Positions 22,231 to 35,640 of a stretch of DNA of 64,000 nucleotides are shown here, piece by piece. A model generated the notes under the pieces. It searched no databases, was not told the origin of the DNA, and saw only the letters and a program-made list of their open reading frames with translations. The position numbers were made by a program, and so were the translations under genes. Positions within the stretch are counted from its first letter, which is position 1. The number at the start of each line of letters is the position of its first letter. The stretch is taken from positions 4,839,333 to 4,903,332 of the forward strand of contig NC_133399.1 in NCBI RefSeq assembly GCF_047511655.1, written 5' to 3'. This DNA is from Castor canadensis. Taxonomy: Eukaryota > Chordata > Mammalia > Rodentia > Castoridae.

Positions 22231-25128
22231 TCCCTTAATGCATCCATGGGTGCTGCCTGGATTCTTTCACATCAGACATGAAGAACCTGGTAGTCTTTTG
22301 ATCAGGAAACATGCAAGATTGCAAAATCAGGACATTCCTCCTGGTCCACTGAGTCCTTGCCTAGCCTGGCTTAGGAAGCACTTCTAGGTTCCTGCACAGG
22401 AGAAGTCATGGTCATTTGGGTTCCCCACTTCTTCTAATATCCTTGGGGCAGAGCTGATTGCCCTGAATCTGGTAAATGTTTTCAAACATGTTCTAAAATC
22501 TAGGGTCCCAACACCTTGTCTTTTAAGGTTATCATAAATCCCTTAATTTACAGCTATCCTCATGTTGCCCAACTAACAGGAAAGGTAATGCATGTGCATT
22601 TGAAGTTCATGCAGATGGTGAAATACTGGGAAGGTATGGAGGGTTTGAGGTTTTTGCCCTCTGACATAAGTTTTGGTGTCCTGGCCTGTGTCTAGACCAT
22701 ATGTTCAAAACTGAATTGCAGATGTAGCAAGATGTAATCTAATTGAAAGAGGGGTTGCAGTAGCAGTTGAGCACCAACTGTAAGGTAAATAGGTATCTCA
22801 AGGGTGAGGCAGAACAAGATTGTGCTTTCTATGGAGGAGCAACAGTTCAAAGGATTGGTCTGATCAGAATGAAATTTTTCACTTTGCTTTGTGTGCCACC
22901 ATTTCAGTGTTCATATTCTGTCTGGTTCCCAAGCTTGGGAAAATACTGTACCTTCTGCATGTGGGTTTTCATTTTAACCTTGGGTTTATCAGTGAGGTTG
23001 TCTGAACTATTTCAAAAATGCTTTTTGATTTTGGGTGTGGAATAGTGCTGTGGGTTTTTAATTTTTTTTTAATCTTCAGTTTTGGAATTCTTTGTGAAAT
23101 ATTGGTATAAAATCTACAGTTTCTCCTTGTATTTAATTATTGTGTTCCCTGGTCAGTATGTTCTTACATTCTTTGATTACAATGGGGAGATACAAATTCT
23201 GAGATTAAGTGTTGAGAAATCCTTTTCCATAGAGTTAAGTGACTGATACCAACTTACTGAAGTGAGACATCACCAGGACTTTTTCCCTGTTCCACTGAGG
23301 CCCCAACTGCCCTGCCCTAAACACTGCTCCTTCTGTGAGATCATGGGTCATCTCCCCAGACACTGAGTATGGAAAACTCTCAGCAGACCCCTGGCCCATT
23401 TCCAGGTGGAAGAAACAGTTTTCATTTGGAAAAGCCAGGAGCAGGATCTCCTTAAATACAATAGATCTGCAGGCTGGAAGGTGTAGCATTCAGGGAGAAA
23501 GCCAGGTGTTCTAAGATCTGTGGCTGGACTCATTTATCTGGTCTGGCACTTTACCAACTAGGGCCCCATGTCTACTGAAACTCAGGTCTCTGGGGACAAA
23601 GCCCCTTTTCACAGGTATTTAGAAGTTCTGGAGGGACGGAACTGTACAAACTTCCCCATCAGAATTTGGTGGGAGGAGGAATCACTGACTAATCCCTAGA
23701 AATGCCTTTCTGGTGCCAGCCATATTCAGGATCATTAGGGGTTTTTTGAAATCAACTCTGCAGGAGTCAGTCTCACTCCCTGGTGGTCTGTGTGCTAGCC
23801 AAGGTAGGGGGTGGAACCACAGTCATGGCAGAAGACAGAAATGTGACCTTCATCCACTCTGGAACATGAGGTGATTGGAACCAGCCTGAAGCAGCAGAGA
23901 CTTAGGCCCCAGTTGCCACTCATGTGGTACTTGGACTTGTCTGTTTAGGTGTAGAGCAGGGTGCGTGGTCAGTACCCTGGCATTCTGTCCTCTACCTGTA
24001 GGGAACCTGGCACAGGCCTGGAGCCCTTTCATTGAAGCCTAGCACTCTCTACAGTTGTGGTGATGGAAGGAGATATTGGTTCCTAGGAGGAGCCTCTGTG
24101 GTTCTTGGGCTTCCAGCTCCTTCCAATTTCCTGAGGGCAGAACTGACAGCCCTGAATTATCTAAAAGTTTGGAAGCAGGATCTTGAATCCACAAGATCCC
24201 ATGCAGTTGCTTTTCAGTACTCCAGTAAACCTTTAAATTTACAGGTAACCCACAGTGCAGAACTCACTGCAAAGGTGGTGCATGTGCACTTGGGGTTCAA
24301 GTGGGAGTAGAGACTGAGGAAATGACAAAATTTTGTGGTTGGTTCCTTCCCTGACCTGTTTGATATTCACCTTGGCCTGTTCCTAGACAGCTTTTTCCAA
24401 AATGAAATGCAAATTGAGACAGAAAATGAACATAGGAACACAGACTTGGACAACCCCAAAAGCATGGTCTTCAGGGGTGTCAAGGTAATGTAGAGAAAGG
24501 CTGCTTGTTGTAAGGGAGGATAAAAGAGGAGCAGAAAGAAGATGGGAGTGAAGGGACAAAGGAGGGGCCAAAATCAACTCCTGGACCAGAGTTCTTTTCC
24601 CCTTTATTTCACACTTTCCCCTTTATTGTCACACTTTCAGGTGACAAAAAAGGAGGGTTTGTTGTGGTGGCTTAGCCTAGGCTGGATCAGAGACTTCCAA
24701 CCTGGAAAATTGACTGAATTTCTTTAGGAAAGTTTGCTTAGTAAGTGTTCTGTTTCAGTGGGTCAAATAATCAAATGAATTTGAGGTAGAATGAAGAAGA
24801 AATGAAAGTGTGTGCTTATCTTGTACGTTTAGAAAGGAAAGACATCTAAGTGTAATGGGAACAGAAAGGATGGTGAGGAGGGGTTCTTTAATCACCACTA
24901 TTTTCAGGATTACTTTGCTTTTATGTTTTCAGCTGTTTGCATTTGCATTCAGGGAGTTAGTGTAGTCATAATATAATTTGTGAAAGCAAACATTGGAATC
25001 TGCTTCTGAAAGAAAAGGTTTATTAATTTGAGAGTTTACTTTGGTGTGTGGTATAATTTATATTCTGTTGCACACATGATGGACTGCAAGGTTACAGTTC
25101 ATCCTGTTTACTCACTCTCACCTAAAAG
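22230..25128 (+). repeat. Segmental duplication module A (promoter-like)
   Basis: A paralogue of D (52150-55600) in the same orientation and of B and C in the opposite one. It has two related sub-copies: 22420-22740 and 24090-24420 both contain 'gggcagar.tga.agccctgaat' and a 'tgcatgtgca' segment. Contains 'ttccaggtggaagaaacagtt' (23400), the counterpart of short segments in B (29835) and C (50667). No gene is readable. I infer duplicated KRAB-gene promoter/5' exon DNA. Confidence 0.6.
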
Positions 25129-26110
25129 ATTTTCTAGGGTCATGTTAATCTAAACTTGATTCTCTATGTACATTAAGTACCAAGGCTATCTTAATATTGT
25201 TCTGCTCTGAGTAAGATCTGTAAAAAAAAGTTGTAGGGAAAGATTTTATTGAAGTAATTACTTGTGTTTTCTCATCTTATCAAGCTTTGAAACACTACTA
25301 AATCAGAGTTCATTTAAGTATTTTTTCATGTAAAGGTCACTTAACTGACCACCTTTTAACTGTGTTCTGTGTCTGGAAATTACCTAAATATTTTGCAAAC
25401 ACTTGCAAAGTTAAAAGTGTCAGGTTATCTAAAAGTACCAACTAATTCTCATTTTTATCCAAAAGAATTACACCTAAACATGTGGCATATAAAATGGTTA
25501 ATGAAACTTTGACAGTTCATAATCAGTAACATTCAAAAAAAAATTCTGCCATTTGGGCAGTACTGATACTTAAAACTGCCTTATATTTTTCTTAGCCAAA
25601 TAAGTGTTACTGTGTATATATAAAATATGTATTGTCCTCCTAACTTGTAAGAGAGCTAAAGTTAATGATGCTAGACTTTTGCAACCTGTGTCCATGTGTT
25701 CCTAATTGTAACAAGGAACATTTAGTGCTGCTGTTATAATGCTGTCAATCATAATTATTTTTCTAAAAATGCTGTCTGCACTGGAAATAAGTAAATGTTC
25801 TCAGAATTCCCAAACTACTTTTCAATACTTTAATCATGGCTATCCTAATTCTTTTCATTCTCAGTCTTGGTCCTTCTTTGGAGCATTTGCAATTAAATCC
25901 AAAAATGGACTCTGCCACATACCAATTTTTCAATTGAGTCAGCCTTTTAGATATTTGCTCTTGTTGGCTCTCTGTAAAACTTTTAACTGTTGTCTGTTGA
26001 CATTCTGCAGGATTTTTAAGTTGTCAGGATATCATCTATAGTCCAGTCAGAACTAAAAATGGACACCAGGTAAGCCCACTTCTTCTAAACCTAGTTTGTT
26101 GCTTATAATT
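25129..26110 (+). mobile_element. ERV AT-rich module fragment (copy 3)
   Basis: Starts abruptly where module A stops matching module D (after 'catcctgtttactc'). 'cctaaaagattttctagggtcatg' and 'ggctatcttaatattgttctgctctgagtaa' match the family-C module. The right half (25820-26110) matches 60150-60390. No LTRs are attached, so it is a fragment. Confidence 0.65.
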
Positions 26111-26329
26111 TGGCCAAGCAAGTCTTAACTGTTATTGATTCCCACCTGATTTTCCTGATGCTTCCCCTTCATCAAGAGACATCCTAGAAAAGCTCATGAT
26201 TAATGAGCATGGTTAGTGGTTTTTAGTAGTCCATGGTCATGGAGTTATTTTCCAGTACACAGTCTATTTAACTGGAAGTATTCTGACTTTTACTTACTCT
26301 GTATTGTACTCAGTAAAGGTGTAGTCTTA

Positions 26330-26575
26330 GACTGAAAGAACAAGTACTTATGAGTTAGACTGAAACTACTGAGATGGGACACCCTCCAGATAACAACTCT
26401 GGAACCTCTGCCAGAACAGGGGCTGAGATGGTGACCAACCAGGCCACACCTGTCATTGGAACCATTTGCTATGCATGCCTTTGTCCCTTCCCCCAATTCT
26501 TTTGTCTAATTTAACCTATAGCTAATGTCTGTACCAAATTCCCTTGTTTTTTCCTTCTCATGCTGATGGCCATTG
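26330..26575 (+). repeat. LTR-like repeat, truncated by L1
   Basis: 'ggaccaccctccagataacaactctggaacctct...ccacacctgt.attggaac' matches 31085-31400. Ends where the L1 poly(A) begins. Confidence 0.45.
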
Positions 26576-26600
26576 GCCCATATGCATTTAACTGCATATC

Positions 26601-28200
26601 TCATTTATTCATTTATTTATTTTCATTTTTCTTTTATTATTCATATGTGCATACAAGGCTTGGTTCATTTCTCCCCCCTGCCCCCACCCCCTCCCTTACC
26701 ACTCACTCCGCCCCCTCCCTCTCCCCCCACCAATACCCAGAAGAAACTATTTTGCCCTTATTTCTAATTTTGTTGTAGAGAGAGTATAAGCAATAATAGG
26801 AAGGAGCAAGGGTTTTTGCTGGTTGAGATAAGGATAGCTATACAGGGCATTGACTCACATTGATTTCCTGTGCGTGGGTGTTACCTTCTAGGTTAATTCT
26901 TTTTGATCTAACCTTTTCTCTAGTACCTGGTCCCCTTTTCCTATTGGCCTCAGTTGCTTTTAAGGTATCTGCTTTAGTTTCTCTGCATTAAGGGCAACAA
27001 ATGCTAGCTAGTTTTTTAGGTGTCTTACCTATCCTCACCCCTCCCTTGTGTGCTCTCGCTTTCATCATGTGCTCATAGTCCAATCCCCTTGTTGTGTTTG
27101 CCCTTGATCTAATGTCCACATATGAGGGAGAACATATGATTTTTGGTCTTTTGGGCCAGGCTAACCTCACTCAGAATGATGTTCTCCAATTCCATCCATT
27201 TACCAGCGAATGATAACATTTCGTTCTTCTTCATGGCTGCATAGAATTCCATTGTGTATAGATACCACATTTTCTTAATCCATTCGTCAGTGCTGGGGCA
27301 TCTTGGCTGTTTTCATAACTTGGCTATTGTGAATAGTGCCGCAATAAACATGGATGTGCAGGTGCCTCTGGAGTAACAGTCTTTTGGGTATATCCCCAAG
27401 AGTGGTATTGCTGGATCAAATGGTAGATCGATGTCCAGCTTTTTAAGTAGCCTCCAAATTTTTTTCCAGAGTGGTTGTACTAGTCTACATTCCCACCAAC
27501 AGTGTAAGAGGGTTCCTTTTTCCCCGCATCCTCGCCAACACCTGTTGTTGGTGGTGTTGCTGATGATGGCTATTCTAATAGGGGTGAGGTGGAATCTTAG
27601 CGTGGTTTTAATTTGCATTTCCTTTATTGCTAGAGATGGTGAGCATTTTTTCATGTGTTTTCTGGCCATTTGAATTTCTTCTTTTGAGAAAGTTCTGTTT
27701 AGTTCACGTGCCCATTTCTTTATTGGTTCATTAGTTTTGGGAGAATTTAGTTTTTTAAGTTCCCTGTATATTCTGGTTATCAGTCCTTTGTCTGATGTAT
27801 AGTTGGCAAATATTTTCTCCCACTCTGTGGGTGTTCTCTTCAGTTTAGAGACCATTTCTTTTGATGAACAGAAGCTTTTTAGCTTTATGAGGTCCCATTT
27901 ATCTATGCTATCTCTTAGTTGCTGTGCTGCTGGGGTTTCGTTGAGAAAGTTCTTACCTATACCTACTAAATCCAGAGTATTTCCTACTCTTTCCTGTATC
28001 AACTTTAGAGTTTGTGGTCTGATATTAAGATCCTTGATCCATTTTGAGTTAATCTTGGTATAGGGTGATATACATGGATCTAGTTTCAGTTTTTTGCAGA
28101 CTGCTAACCAGTTTTCCCAGCAGTTTTTGTTGAAGAGGCTGCTATTTCTCCATCGTATATTTTTAGCTCCTTTGTCAAACAAAAAGTTTTTTAAATATAT
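26601..28200 (-). mobile_element. 5'-truncated LINE-1
   Basis: Minus strand. The poly(A) tail is at about 26601-26635, then the 3'UTR with its G-rich tract (C-rich on plus, 26672-26735), then the ORF2 C-terminal third. It breaks off near 28200, far short of the 5' end, as usual for L1 copies. It sits between module A plus the ERV fragment and module B. Confidence 0.88.
27313..28200 (-). pseudogene. L1 ORF2p C-terminal region
   Basis: An open frame of nearly 300 codons including [38 protein letters not shown] and [18 protein letters not shown], which is the cysteine-rich C-terminal end of ORF2p. It ends at an in-frame TGA after FTIAKL; the expected remaining tail continues beyond the stop (27300-27120). 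Endonuclease and reverse transcriptase domains are absent through 5' truncation, so it is inactive. Confidence 0.85.
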
Positions 28201-28219
28201 CACCCAACAAAATAACCTC

Positions 28220-29975
28220 TCAAATTAATAAATCCTTTCTTTTAACAGAAGATCCTAAAGGTATCTGATTTCCCAATGGTCTATCACAGACTTCCTCAAT
28301 TGTCACAAATTACATTCTAACTAGACAAATTCCATGAATGAAAATGCAAACAACTGAAAACTTATCCAAGCAAAGTAATCTTGGTAACTCTAGTGGTTAA
28401 GACCACCACCCTACCATCCTTCATGTTCCCATTATACTTATATGCCCAACAAAGGAAGCAGACACTTTTGATTTTTCCATGTTCCACCTCAAATTCATCA
28501 TTTTACTTGATCAGCTGAAAAAGAACAGTGACTACAAAGTTTCCTAATGAAATTCTCTCCTCTTTCCGGGCCTGAAGTCTCTGGCCCACTCTCAGCCTAA
28601 GCCACTATATCAACCCTTCCTTTATTGTCACCTGAAACGCGGTCCCAAGGCTAAGGATGTCTGGTCCTGGGGCTAAATTGAGCCCCATCTTTACCCATCA
28701 TTTCTCAGCTTCTTTCTACTACTCTTTACTCCTCCCTTAAAGAACCACCCATCTTTGCCTTGCCTTGAGACACCTGCACTCTCTGTTGTGGGACTTGTGC
28801 TGCCTCTGATACCCTAAATTCATGTTTTGCCTCAATCAGCATCTCATCTTTGGAAAATGCTGTCTACACAGGCTAAAGAAGACATCAATTTTGTTCATCA
28901 AGCTTTATCAAGTCCCCAATCTCTGCCCTCCCATTTGAACCCAAGTGCAAGGCACTGCCACAGCAGTGAGTTATGCAAGGTGAGTTCTCTGTAAATTTAG
29001 GGATTTATTAGAATGCAAAGTGGCACATGCCTGGGATCTGGTTGTTCATTCAAGACACTACTTCCACATATTTGCATAATTCAGGACCATCAGTTTTACC
29101 CTGAGAAGTCTGGAAAGAAGGGGGACACCAAGAACCACAGCTTCTACTACTGGGAACCTGCTACCTCCCATCATCACCTCGTCTGTGGAGAGAACCCAGT
29201 ACTCCAGGATGGATCAGGTTACCCAGAGGTAGAGGACAGGATGATAGGGTCCTGCTTATCTTCACAGATTCACACCCTGCAGAGAAGATGGAGGGCCACA
29301 AGGCACTGTAGGCAATTAAGGCCCCAAACTCCAGGGCTGTGTTGGGGAGGCCAATGTCCCTCACCGCTGCTTCAAGCAGTTCCAACTTCCTCATCCACCT
29401 GAGACTGGAGGTACTGGTCACAAACACTACTTCTGCCTTCTATTGTGACTGGGGTTCTGCCCTCTGGCCTAGATGAGCACACACATGACAGGGGAGTGAG
29501 ACTGAATCCCACAGAGTCCACCAGAAAGTCCTATTCCAAGGATTAGACAGTGGTACCTGCTCCCACCAGATTCTGATTGGTCAGTCTATATAGTTCTTTC
29601 TCTCCAGCACTTTTCATTGGCTATTGGACCATGGCCCTGTCACCTTAGATCTGTGGGACAGGAGAAGTGATACCCCCACCTGGTAGAGTGCCAGGACCAA
29701 TAAGTGATACCAGGCACAGCCCTCAGCAGACAGGCCTCCTCCCTTGACCTTATATGTTCCCCAGCACGGAGATGCATTGTACTTAAGCAGAACCTGCACT
29801 TGGGTTTTCCAAAAGAACTCTATTTCTTTCACATGGAAATGGGGCCAGGAGTCTGCTGAGAATATTCCACATGCAGCATCTAAGGATATAGCCCGTGATT
29901 TCACAGAAGGACCAACTTCTATAAAAGGCAAGTGAGACTTCAATAGAATAGGAACAAAGGCCTGGTATTGTCACA
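28220..29975 (-). repeat. Segmental duplication module B (inverted)
   Basis: 28225-28440 is the reverse complement of the segment around 24780-25000 in A. 28576-28640 is the reverse complement of 24610-24680. Two CCAAT-type boxes (ctgattggtc, cattggctattgg at about 29570-29625) and TATATA (29590) look promoter-like. Frames of 80-130 codons here have no family match. Confidence 0.6.
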
Positions 29976-31084
29976 GTATGTTGGTATCAGGCACTTTCCT
30001 TTATGGACAAGGATTTTGCACACCTGATCCCTCAATAATTATTTGCATGTTTCTACAATGTCTATGACAGGGAGCTTATAGAATGGTAAACTAAAATACA
30101 TACCCTGTGATAACTATGATTATTTGCATGTTTCTGCTATGTTGTTCAGAAGGATCCTGTAGGATGAGAGCCCAAAATATGTGGCAGAGCTCACATGGTA
30201 AAAACAGCACACAATATGCAGAAATTTTGTGATAAAGTAAAAATACACAATTCCCAGAGAGCTAGCATTTCTTAACATAAGTTGTGCAGAATCATGGGAC
30301 AAATGAAGCAAGTATACTCGAATTCAAGCTACAGAGCACAAAATATTAAAGGTCTAGTTTTGATCACTGTTAATGTTTAGAAGAACATTATTTTGGAGAC
30401 AGTAATATAGCCTACTGCATGTGATTTCATGTTATGGATGCTTAGACCTAACATACAAAGATAGAAGTAAACTGGAATAACTTTAGAACACATAACCATG
30501 AATGCTGAGCATTCATGGTTTTTCCTGAATGAGGTCTTGTGGGAGCCACACGAAGTAAATTGCCATGGACATTAAATGTCTATATATATGTTGAACTGGG
30601 AAACATAAAATTTGAACATTTTAGAAATCATAGAGCTGGTGGAGTGGCTCAAGTGAGAAAGTGGGGCCCTGAGTTCAAACTCCAGTAGCACCAAAAACAA
30701 TAAACCAGAAATCATGATGAAAGACCTGTTGCTAAGATAGTACAAATTTTCCTCATGAGAAAAGGGAACCATGGTGAAAATACAGGAAAAGGGAAAAACT
30801 GTGTATGAAGATAATGTCCATGTCGACACTCCAGCAACATATAACAGCAAATATGAAAAGACAGAAATGTGGATCATCAGTCAAAATGCATTGTAAGAGT
30901 TCCTCAAACTGCTTTTGCTGAAAAGCATGGACTCTGTACTCAGCAGATGAATTAGCTAAAAGCAGGAAAAACTTGGTGTCTCTCCATTTTCAATCAGTCT
31001 TTTCACTGAGCCATTCACTCTGCAGTCACCTTGCAATCCCCTTGGAATCTAGAAAGGAGAAGATAGATATTTTCTTCATGACAT
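29976..31084. other. Non-coding stretch with one SINE
   Basis: A SINE tail with 'gctggtggagtggctcaagtg' and 'gagttcaaactccagtagcacc' lies at 30634-30705. The rest is AT-rich without recognisable features. Confidence 0.5.
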
Positions 31085-31400
31085 GAAACCAAAACTACCC
31101 CCAACATTAGACCTTCCTTTGGATGGACCATTCTGCATATAACAACTCCAGAACCTCTCCCAAAATGATAGCTGAGTTATAACAACAGACCACACCTGTG
31201 ACTGGAACTGTTTAACTATGCATATCTTAGGTCCCTGCACCCAGTTCTTTGCCTATTTAAACCTGTATCTCATGTCTGTACCATGCAGATGGTGAACATG
31301 AGCTGAGCCTTACTTTGCCTCATCCCACAGCATATCTCCAGCTTTGAAATACTTCTTTCCCTTCCTTCAACATACTTCTTTACTTGAAATTGAAGGGTAA
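31085..31400 (+). repeat. LTR-like repeat
   Basis: Promoter-like 'gcctatttaaacc' (about 31252) and a related copy at 26330-26575. TG...CA ends cannot be fixed. Confidence 0.4.
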
Positions 31401-34090
31401 TTAGCTGGACCTAGAATGTGGAACCAGAGGAGTTTGTGCCCTGGATCCAAAATTCTATTTTCAGAAAGAGAAATGACTGCTGAAAAATCTCAGGTACTAG
31501 ACTCATTTCACAAAGCCTTTCCTGGAACTGTCTAAAGTAGAATCAAAGAATTGTAGGCAAGCATGTTGAAGAAACAGCAGAGTGGAAATAGTATGTACAA
31601 AGGAGATAGTATCAGTACAGACTGAGAAATCATCAAAGGATTATATAGAAATGATGAAGATGGATCTACAACAAGTTCAATGAATCCATCATTATAGGTG
31701 CTCAATGATGGATTAGAACAAGAAGAACAAAGAATCAACATGAAAATGATTGAAATTATGCAGCCAAAAGAGAAAGAAAATACTTCAAAACTCACAGAAT
31801 GTGTCACCAGTATCTGAATTATGAAAATCATTGAAAGGAGATCTCTAGAGAGAAAAAATGTATATATAAGCTAAGAACTTAGATCACATAAAGAAAAACA
31901 GTGTTAGGAAATTAAGAAATGAACAAAAATTCTTTACTTTCTTCCTTTGAATAACTACTATTGTTCAAAGAAAACATTTTTTAAAAGTCATTGAAAGTGA
32001 ACCATGGACTAGGTGATCATACCTTATAATATTAACAATTAGTAACAGTTATATATGGTTGAAGGATAACAGTAGGAAACATACCAATATACCTGCGCCG
32101 TCCATGAAGCAGCACATCTTTATTTGAAATGCATTTAACTTACTTAGAAAAGGATTGTTCATGTTGCAGAAATTACTCACAATATATTGTAAAAGTACTT
32201 GCTATTATAAAGGGGAATAGAAAATGTGATAATATAATTAATAAAGGAGTGCACCTGTCAGACTGGCTCTAGTGATGTAGTGCTTGCCTTAGCAATCACA
32301 AGACCCTGAGTAATAAATAAGTAAATAAATAGGTAAATAAAGGATTTCAGCAAGATTGTACACCAGCGAAATCCAAAACACATCATTTTGCTGAATTTAT
32401 AATAACCATCTGAACTTCAAATTAATAGAAGAACACTGTTTACACAGAACAAAGGAACAGCAAAGAAGAATGACAGGCAGAGGAAGGGGTGAGATGGCGG
32501 TGAGAGTAACATGAAAGAACAAGTAGGAAAAATGTGCAAAACCAAAGGCCATCAGTATAGTACAAGCATCAGCAAACAAAGAAGCTGCTTAGTGCTAAAT
32601 GGACAAGTGTAATAAATTAGAACATTCCATGTATTGCTAACTCACAGAATGAGCAAACAACAATAACATATCAGATAAATTCATACACTATCAAAACTTT
32701 CTGGAAATTTAAATTATCCATACTCTACAGAGCACCAATCCCACAGCCCCCACCCTAAAAGAATATTCTGCTAACAGTGTAGACTATTAGGGCATTTTAT
32801 TACTAAAATGACCAAAATCTTTTGAGTCAATCTCACCACAGGGTATATGGTTTATGGGCTTGAGTCTTTCTTAAAGATCTATTGCTCCAGAAACTCTTAT
32901 CATGCACCCACTTTAAGGTGAGGGAAATATTCAGAGTCATCTTCTGACATCCTGTGACCTTAGTGAACTATCTTAATCTTTATCAATGTACACTGAGATG
33001 TATTAATTGCAATGCTTATTTTCAGAAACCTTTTGATCTCTTCCACCATTATAGGTTTGCTTAGTATACCACAAGGTTTATGCCTGGTACTAGTGAAGTC
33101 TGTTCAGTGTGTACTCTTTACTTCATGAACCATGCTTCACTTTTGCTCAACTCCAGTGCCTTGCCTGAATTCATCTCACAGAAGACAGAAGTACAAAAAA
33201 TGGACACTCTGGTAACATTACCAAACATTCCCCCTAAGATACCAAATGGTATGACTTGTGCTGTATTTTTTGTCATCACTTCTGATAACAAATATGTGGT
33301 GTTACTAACACCAACCAACTTTCAAATAGCAACTAATTATCCTTCAGTTCAAATCTGACACTGTCCAGACAGCAAAGTCCCTCCAACTTCTGGGCATCAG
33401 TGTGCAACAGATAAGCCATAGCACATGTTTGCTATCTCTGGTCATGCCAGTCACCTTCCTAAAGTCATAGAGAGGTACAAACCTGAGACAAGTCATTAGA
33501 ATAAATGCAAACATTGCCTCAATGGGGCTTAGGAAAACAACCAAATACACTACTATTGCCTCAGAAATTTCAAGGATTTCAGAATCTCTGTGCTAGAAAC
33601 TGACTCAAGGACCAAAAATTTTAATTTATACTACACACCCACATCACCTTCCAAATACACCAACTTTTTGCCACATCAGGAAATATATAATGGTGTCTTT
33701 CTCTGAGACTCGGCATCCCAGACTTGTCTTCATTGACAAAAATTACACTGTCTGACCAACTACCTCAACACAAAAGGAAAGTGGTGGAATGATATATTCT
33801 GAAGGTTGTAACCCTCATAAGTAGCTGCAATTAACCCACACTTCCAATCATTTCTGTGCTAGAAAAGGAGCACAGAGCCAATATTCTTCCCATTACCCAC
33901 TTTGTAAACTCAGATACTCCTCCACACACTTTCCAAATCCTTTTTTTTGCAACAAAAATGATTATGTGCTGTATTCAGGGCAAACATCTTCAAAATGATT
34001 TGTAAATAGTTGTAAATGATTTGACAAATCTGAGCCTGAGTCATTAAACAAATCACACTTTAGTGTAACTCTAAGATCACGAAGAACCCA
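31401..34090. other. Non-coding stretch
   Basis: AT-rich. A degraded tRNA-like SINE lies at about 32258-32345, ending in a TAAA-repeat tail. A 92-codon plus-strand frame (33080-33358) has no motif I recognise and no splice or promoter context; I leave it unassigned. Confidence 0.4.
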
Positions 34091-34094
34091 GATC

Positions 34095-34312
34095 AATGTG
34101 GGTCATGCCTGTAACCCTAGCTGCTCAGAAGACAAAGATCAGGATTGTCTTGGCTCAAAGCCTGTGGTAGGAAAAAGTTCTTGAGACCCTATCTTGAAAA
34201 ACTCATCACAAAAATGGGTCAGTGGAGTCACTCAAGTGGTAAGAGCACATGCCTAGCAAGCATGAGGACCTGAGTTCAAATCCCAGTGCAATTAAAAAAA
34301 CAAAAGAAAACC
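34095..34312 (+). repeat. Complete SINE (body plus tRNA-like tail)
   Basis: Body 'gggtcatgcctgtaaccctagctgctcag' and tail 'gagtcactcaagtggtaagagcacatgcctagcaagc' ending in 'gttcaaatcccag' and an A-rich tract. Same family as 57238. Confidence 0.75.
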
Positions 34313-34434
34313 ATGAAGGTCCAAGCACTGGTAGCTACTCCCTGTAAACCCAGGTACTGGGGAGACTGACATCAGGAAGACAGTCAAAATCACCTTAGAA
34401 AAATTGTTTACCAGACCCCATTTCCAAAATAACC

Positions 34435-34545
34435 AGAGCAAAATAGAATGGAGACATGGTTCAAGCAGTTAAGCACCTGCTCTGTGCAAAACTATGATTT
34501 CAAACCTCACTCACCAAAAATAAAAAGAAGTAACAAGAAAACAAG
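34435..34545 (+). repeat. tRNA-like SINE
   Basis: 'catggttcaagcagttaagcacctgctc' and an A-rich tail. An equivalent SINE sits at the same place before module F (44895), so it predates the E/F duplication. Confidence 0.65.
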
Positions 34546-34559
34546 ATGAAGAGGATCGT

Positions 34560-35640
34560 AGGAGAAAACTGACTTGCCATTATGCATGTCTCTGCACTCC
34601 CAATTTATTTCTTCTCCTATTTTCTCCTCTCTTTGGGAGCAAATTGCCTTTCTGCCTTGAGATGCCCACATACCTTACTTTTGGGGTGTTCCCCCTAGAG
34701 CAATATCTCTTAAATCCATGGTCTAAGTTAATCAGCATTTCATTGTAAAACAATATTCTAGAAAAAACAACCTGTGGAAAATGAACACTAAAGTCAGGAA
34801 GGGCAAAAAGTGTCCCCTCCACTCAGAATCAAACCATGTGCACGTGTGGATCCGCATTTCCAGTCAACCTGGCAACGTGTGGGATACATGGAAATTTAGG
34901 AGCTTATTGGCAAAACTAAGAAGTACTGCATTGACTGGACAGGGCATAGAGTTTAGGTCATGCTTCCCTTGAACCTGATGGACGCAAAGGGAAGCCAGGT
35001 CCCAGTAAGGAGTTAAGGGGACGCTGCCCAGGAGCGCCCCATCCTGGCACAAACTCCTTAAGTACTCGGGAGAATTCCCACCACCTCAGTCTGCGGGACA
35101 GGAATTTGCATATAGTCTCCCAGCAGGACTGTGAGCTGGGAGCAAGTCACCTCACAGGGACACAGGGGTTCAAGGCTTTAGGCCCACCAGCATTCTCCAG
35201 GCGGAAGCGCACCTAAGACCCCAACCCTGTGATCAAACAACAGAATCCGGAATGGACGGGGCACCGTAAAATCACCGCTGCTTCTGGATCCAACAGTTCC
35301 TCCACCCTGCACTGCAGATGCCCAGCCGCCCTCTCACCATTTCCCGCTTCTGACGCGTCCAGGTGACGTCCCTATGGTCCTGCAGTCAGAAAATTTCACA
35401 CGGCTGCCAGAGTGTGGCCTGAGCAATGTCCCACCAGCAGGAGCACGGGACATATGACGATAATGAAGAAGGCAACATGAATCACCTAACACTGTCGCTC
35501 CTCATTGGACGGGTGGTGCAGGCGATTGAACAGCCGCTCTGATTGGCTAATGGGTACAGAGCCCACCCCCAAGTCCTTGAGTGATGGGAAGGTAGGGGAG
35601 CGGTGCATGCTAAACTGCTGAGTTGAAAATGGAAAACTCC
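34560..35640 (-). promoter_or_regulatory. Module E: CpG-rich promoter-like paralogue
   Basis: About 27 CpGs between 34840 and 35610 by hand count. It contains a CRE-like TGACGTCC (about 35364), CCAAT boxes in inverted form (ctcattggacgg; ctgattggctaatg, about 35540-35550) and GC-rich runs. Its paralogues F (45000-45960) and G (51010-51970) have few or no CpGs. CpG retention suggests it is unmethylated in the germ line and thus a live promoter. Orientation is by comparison with B and is uncertain. The young provirus lies about 220 bp to its right. Confidence 0.6.

Noticed and set aside
26601..28200. TSD for the L1 at 26601-28200
   Set aside because: Candidate flanking matches (such as 'atatc') are too short to distinguish from chance.
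29013..29402. 129-codon plus-strand frame
   Set aside because: Lies in duplication module B; the paralogues in A, C and D do not keep the frame, so it is not under coding constraint.
30634..30705. True tRNA gene
   Set aside because: The tRNA-like segments here and elsewhere end in A-rich tails, recur many times and lack a foldable full cloverleaf; they are SINEs.
33080..33358. 92-codon frame as a small gene or dUTPase-like retroviral domain
   Set aside because: I could not match any motif to it; left as unassigned sequence.
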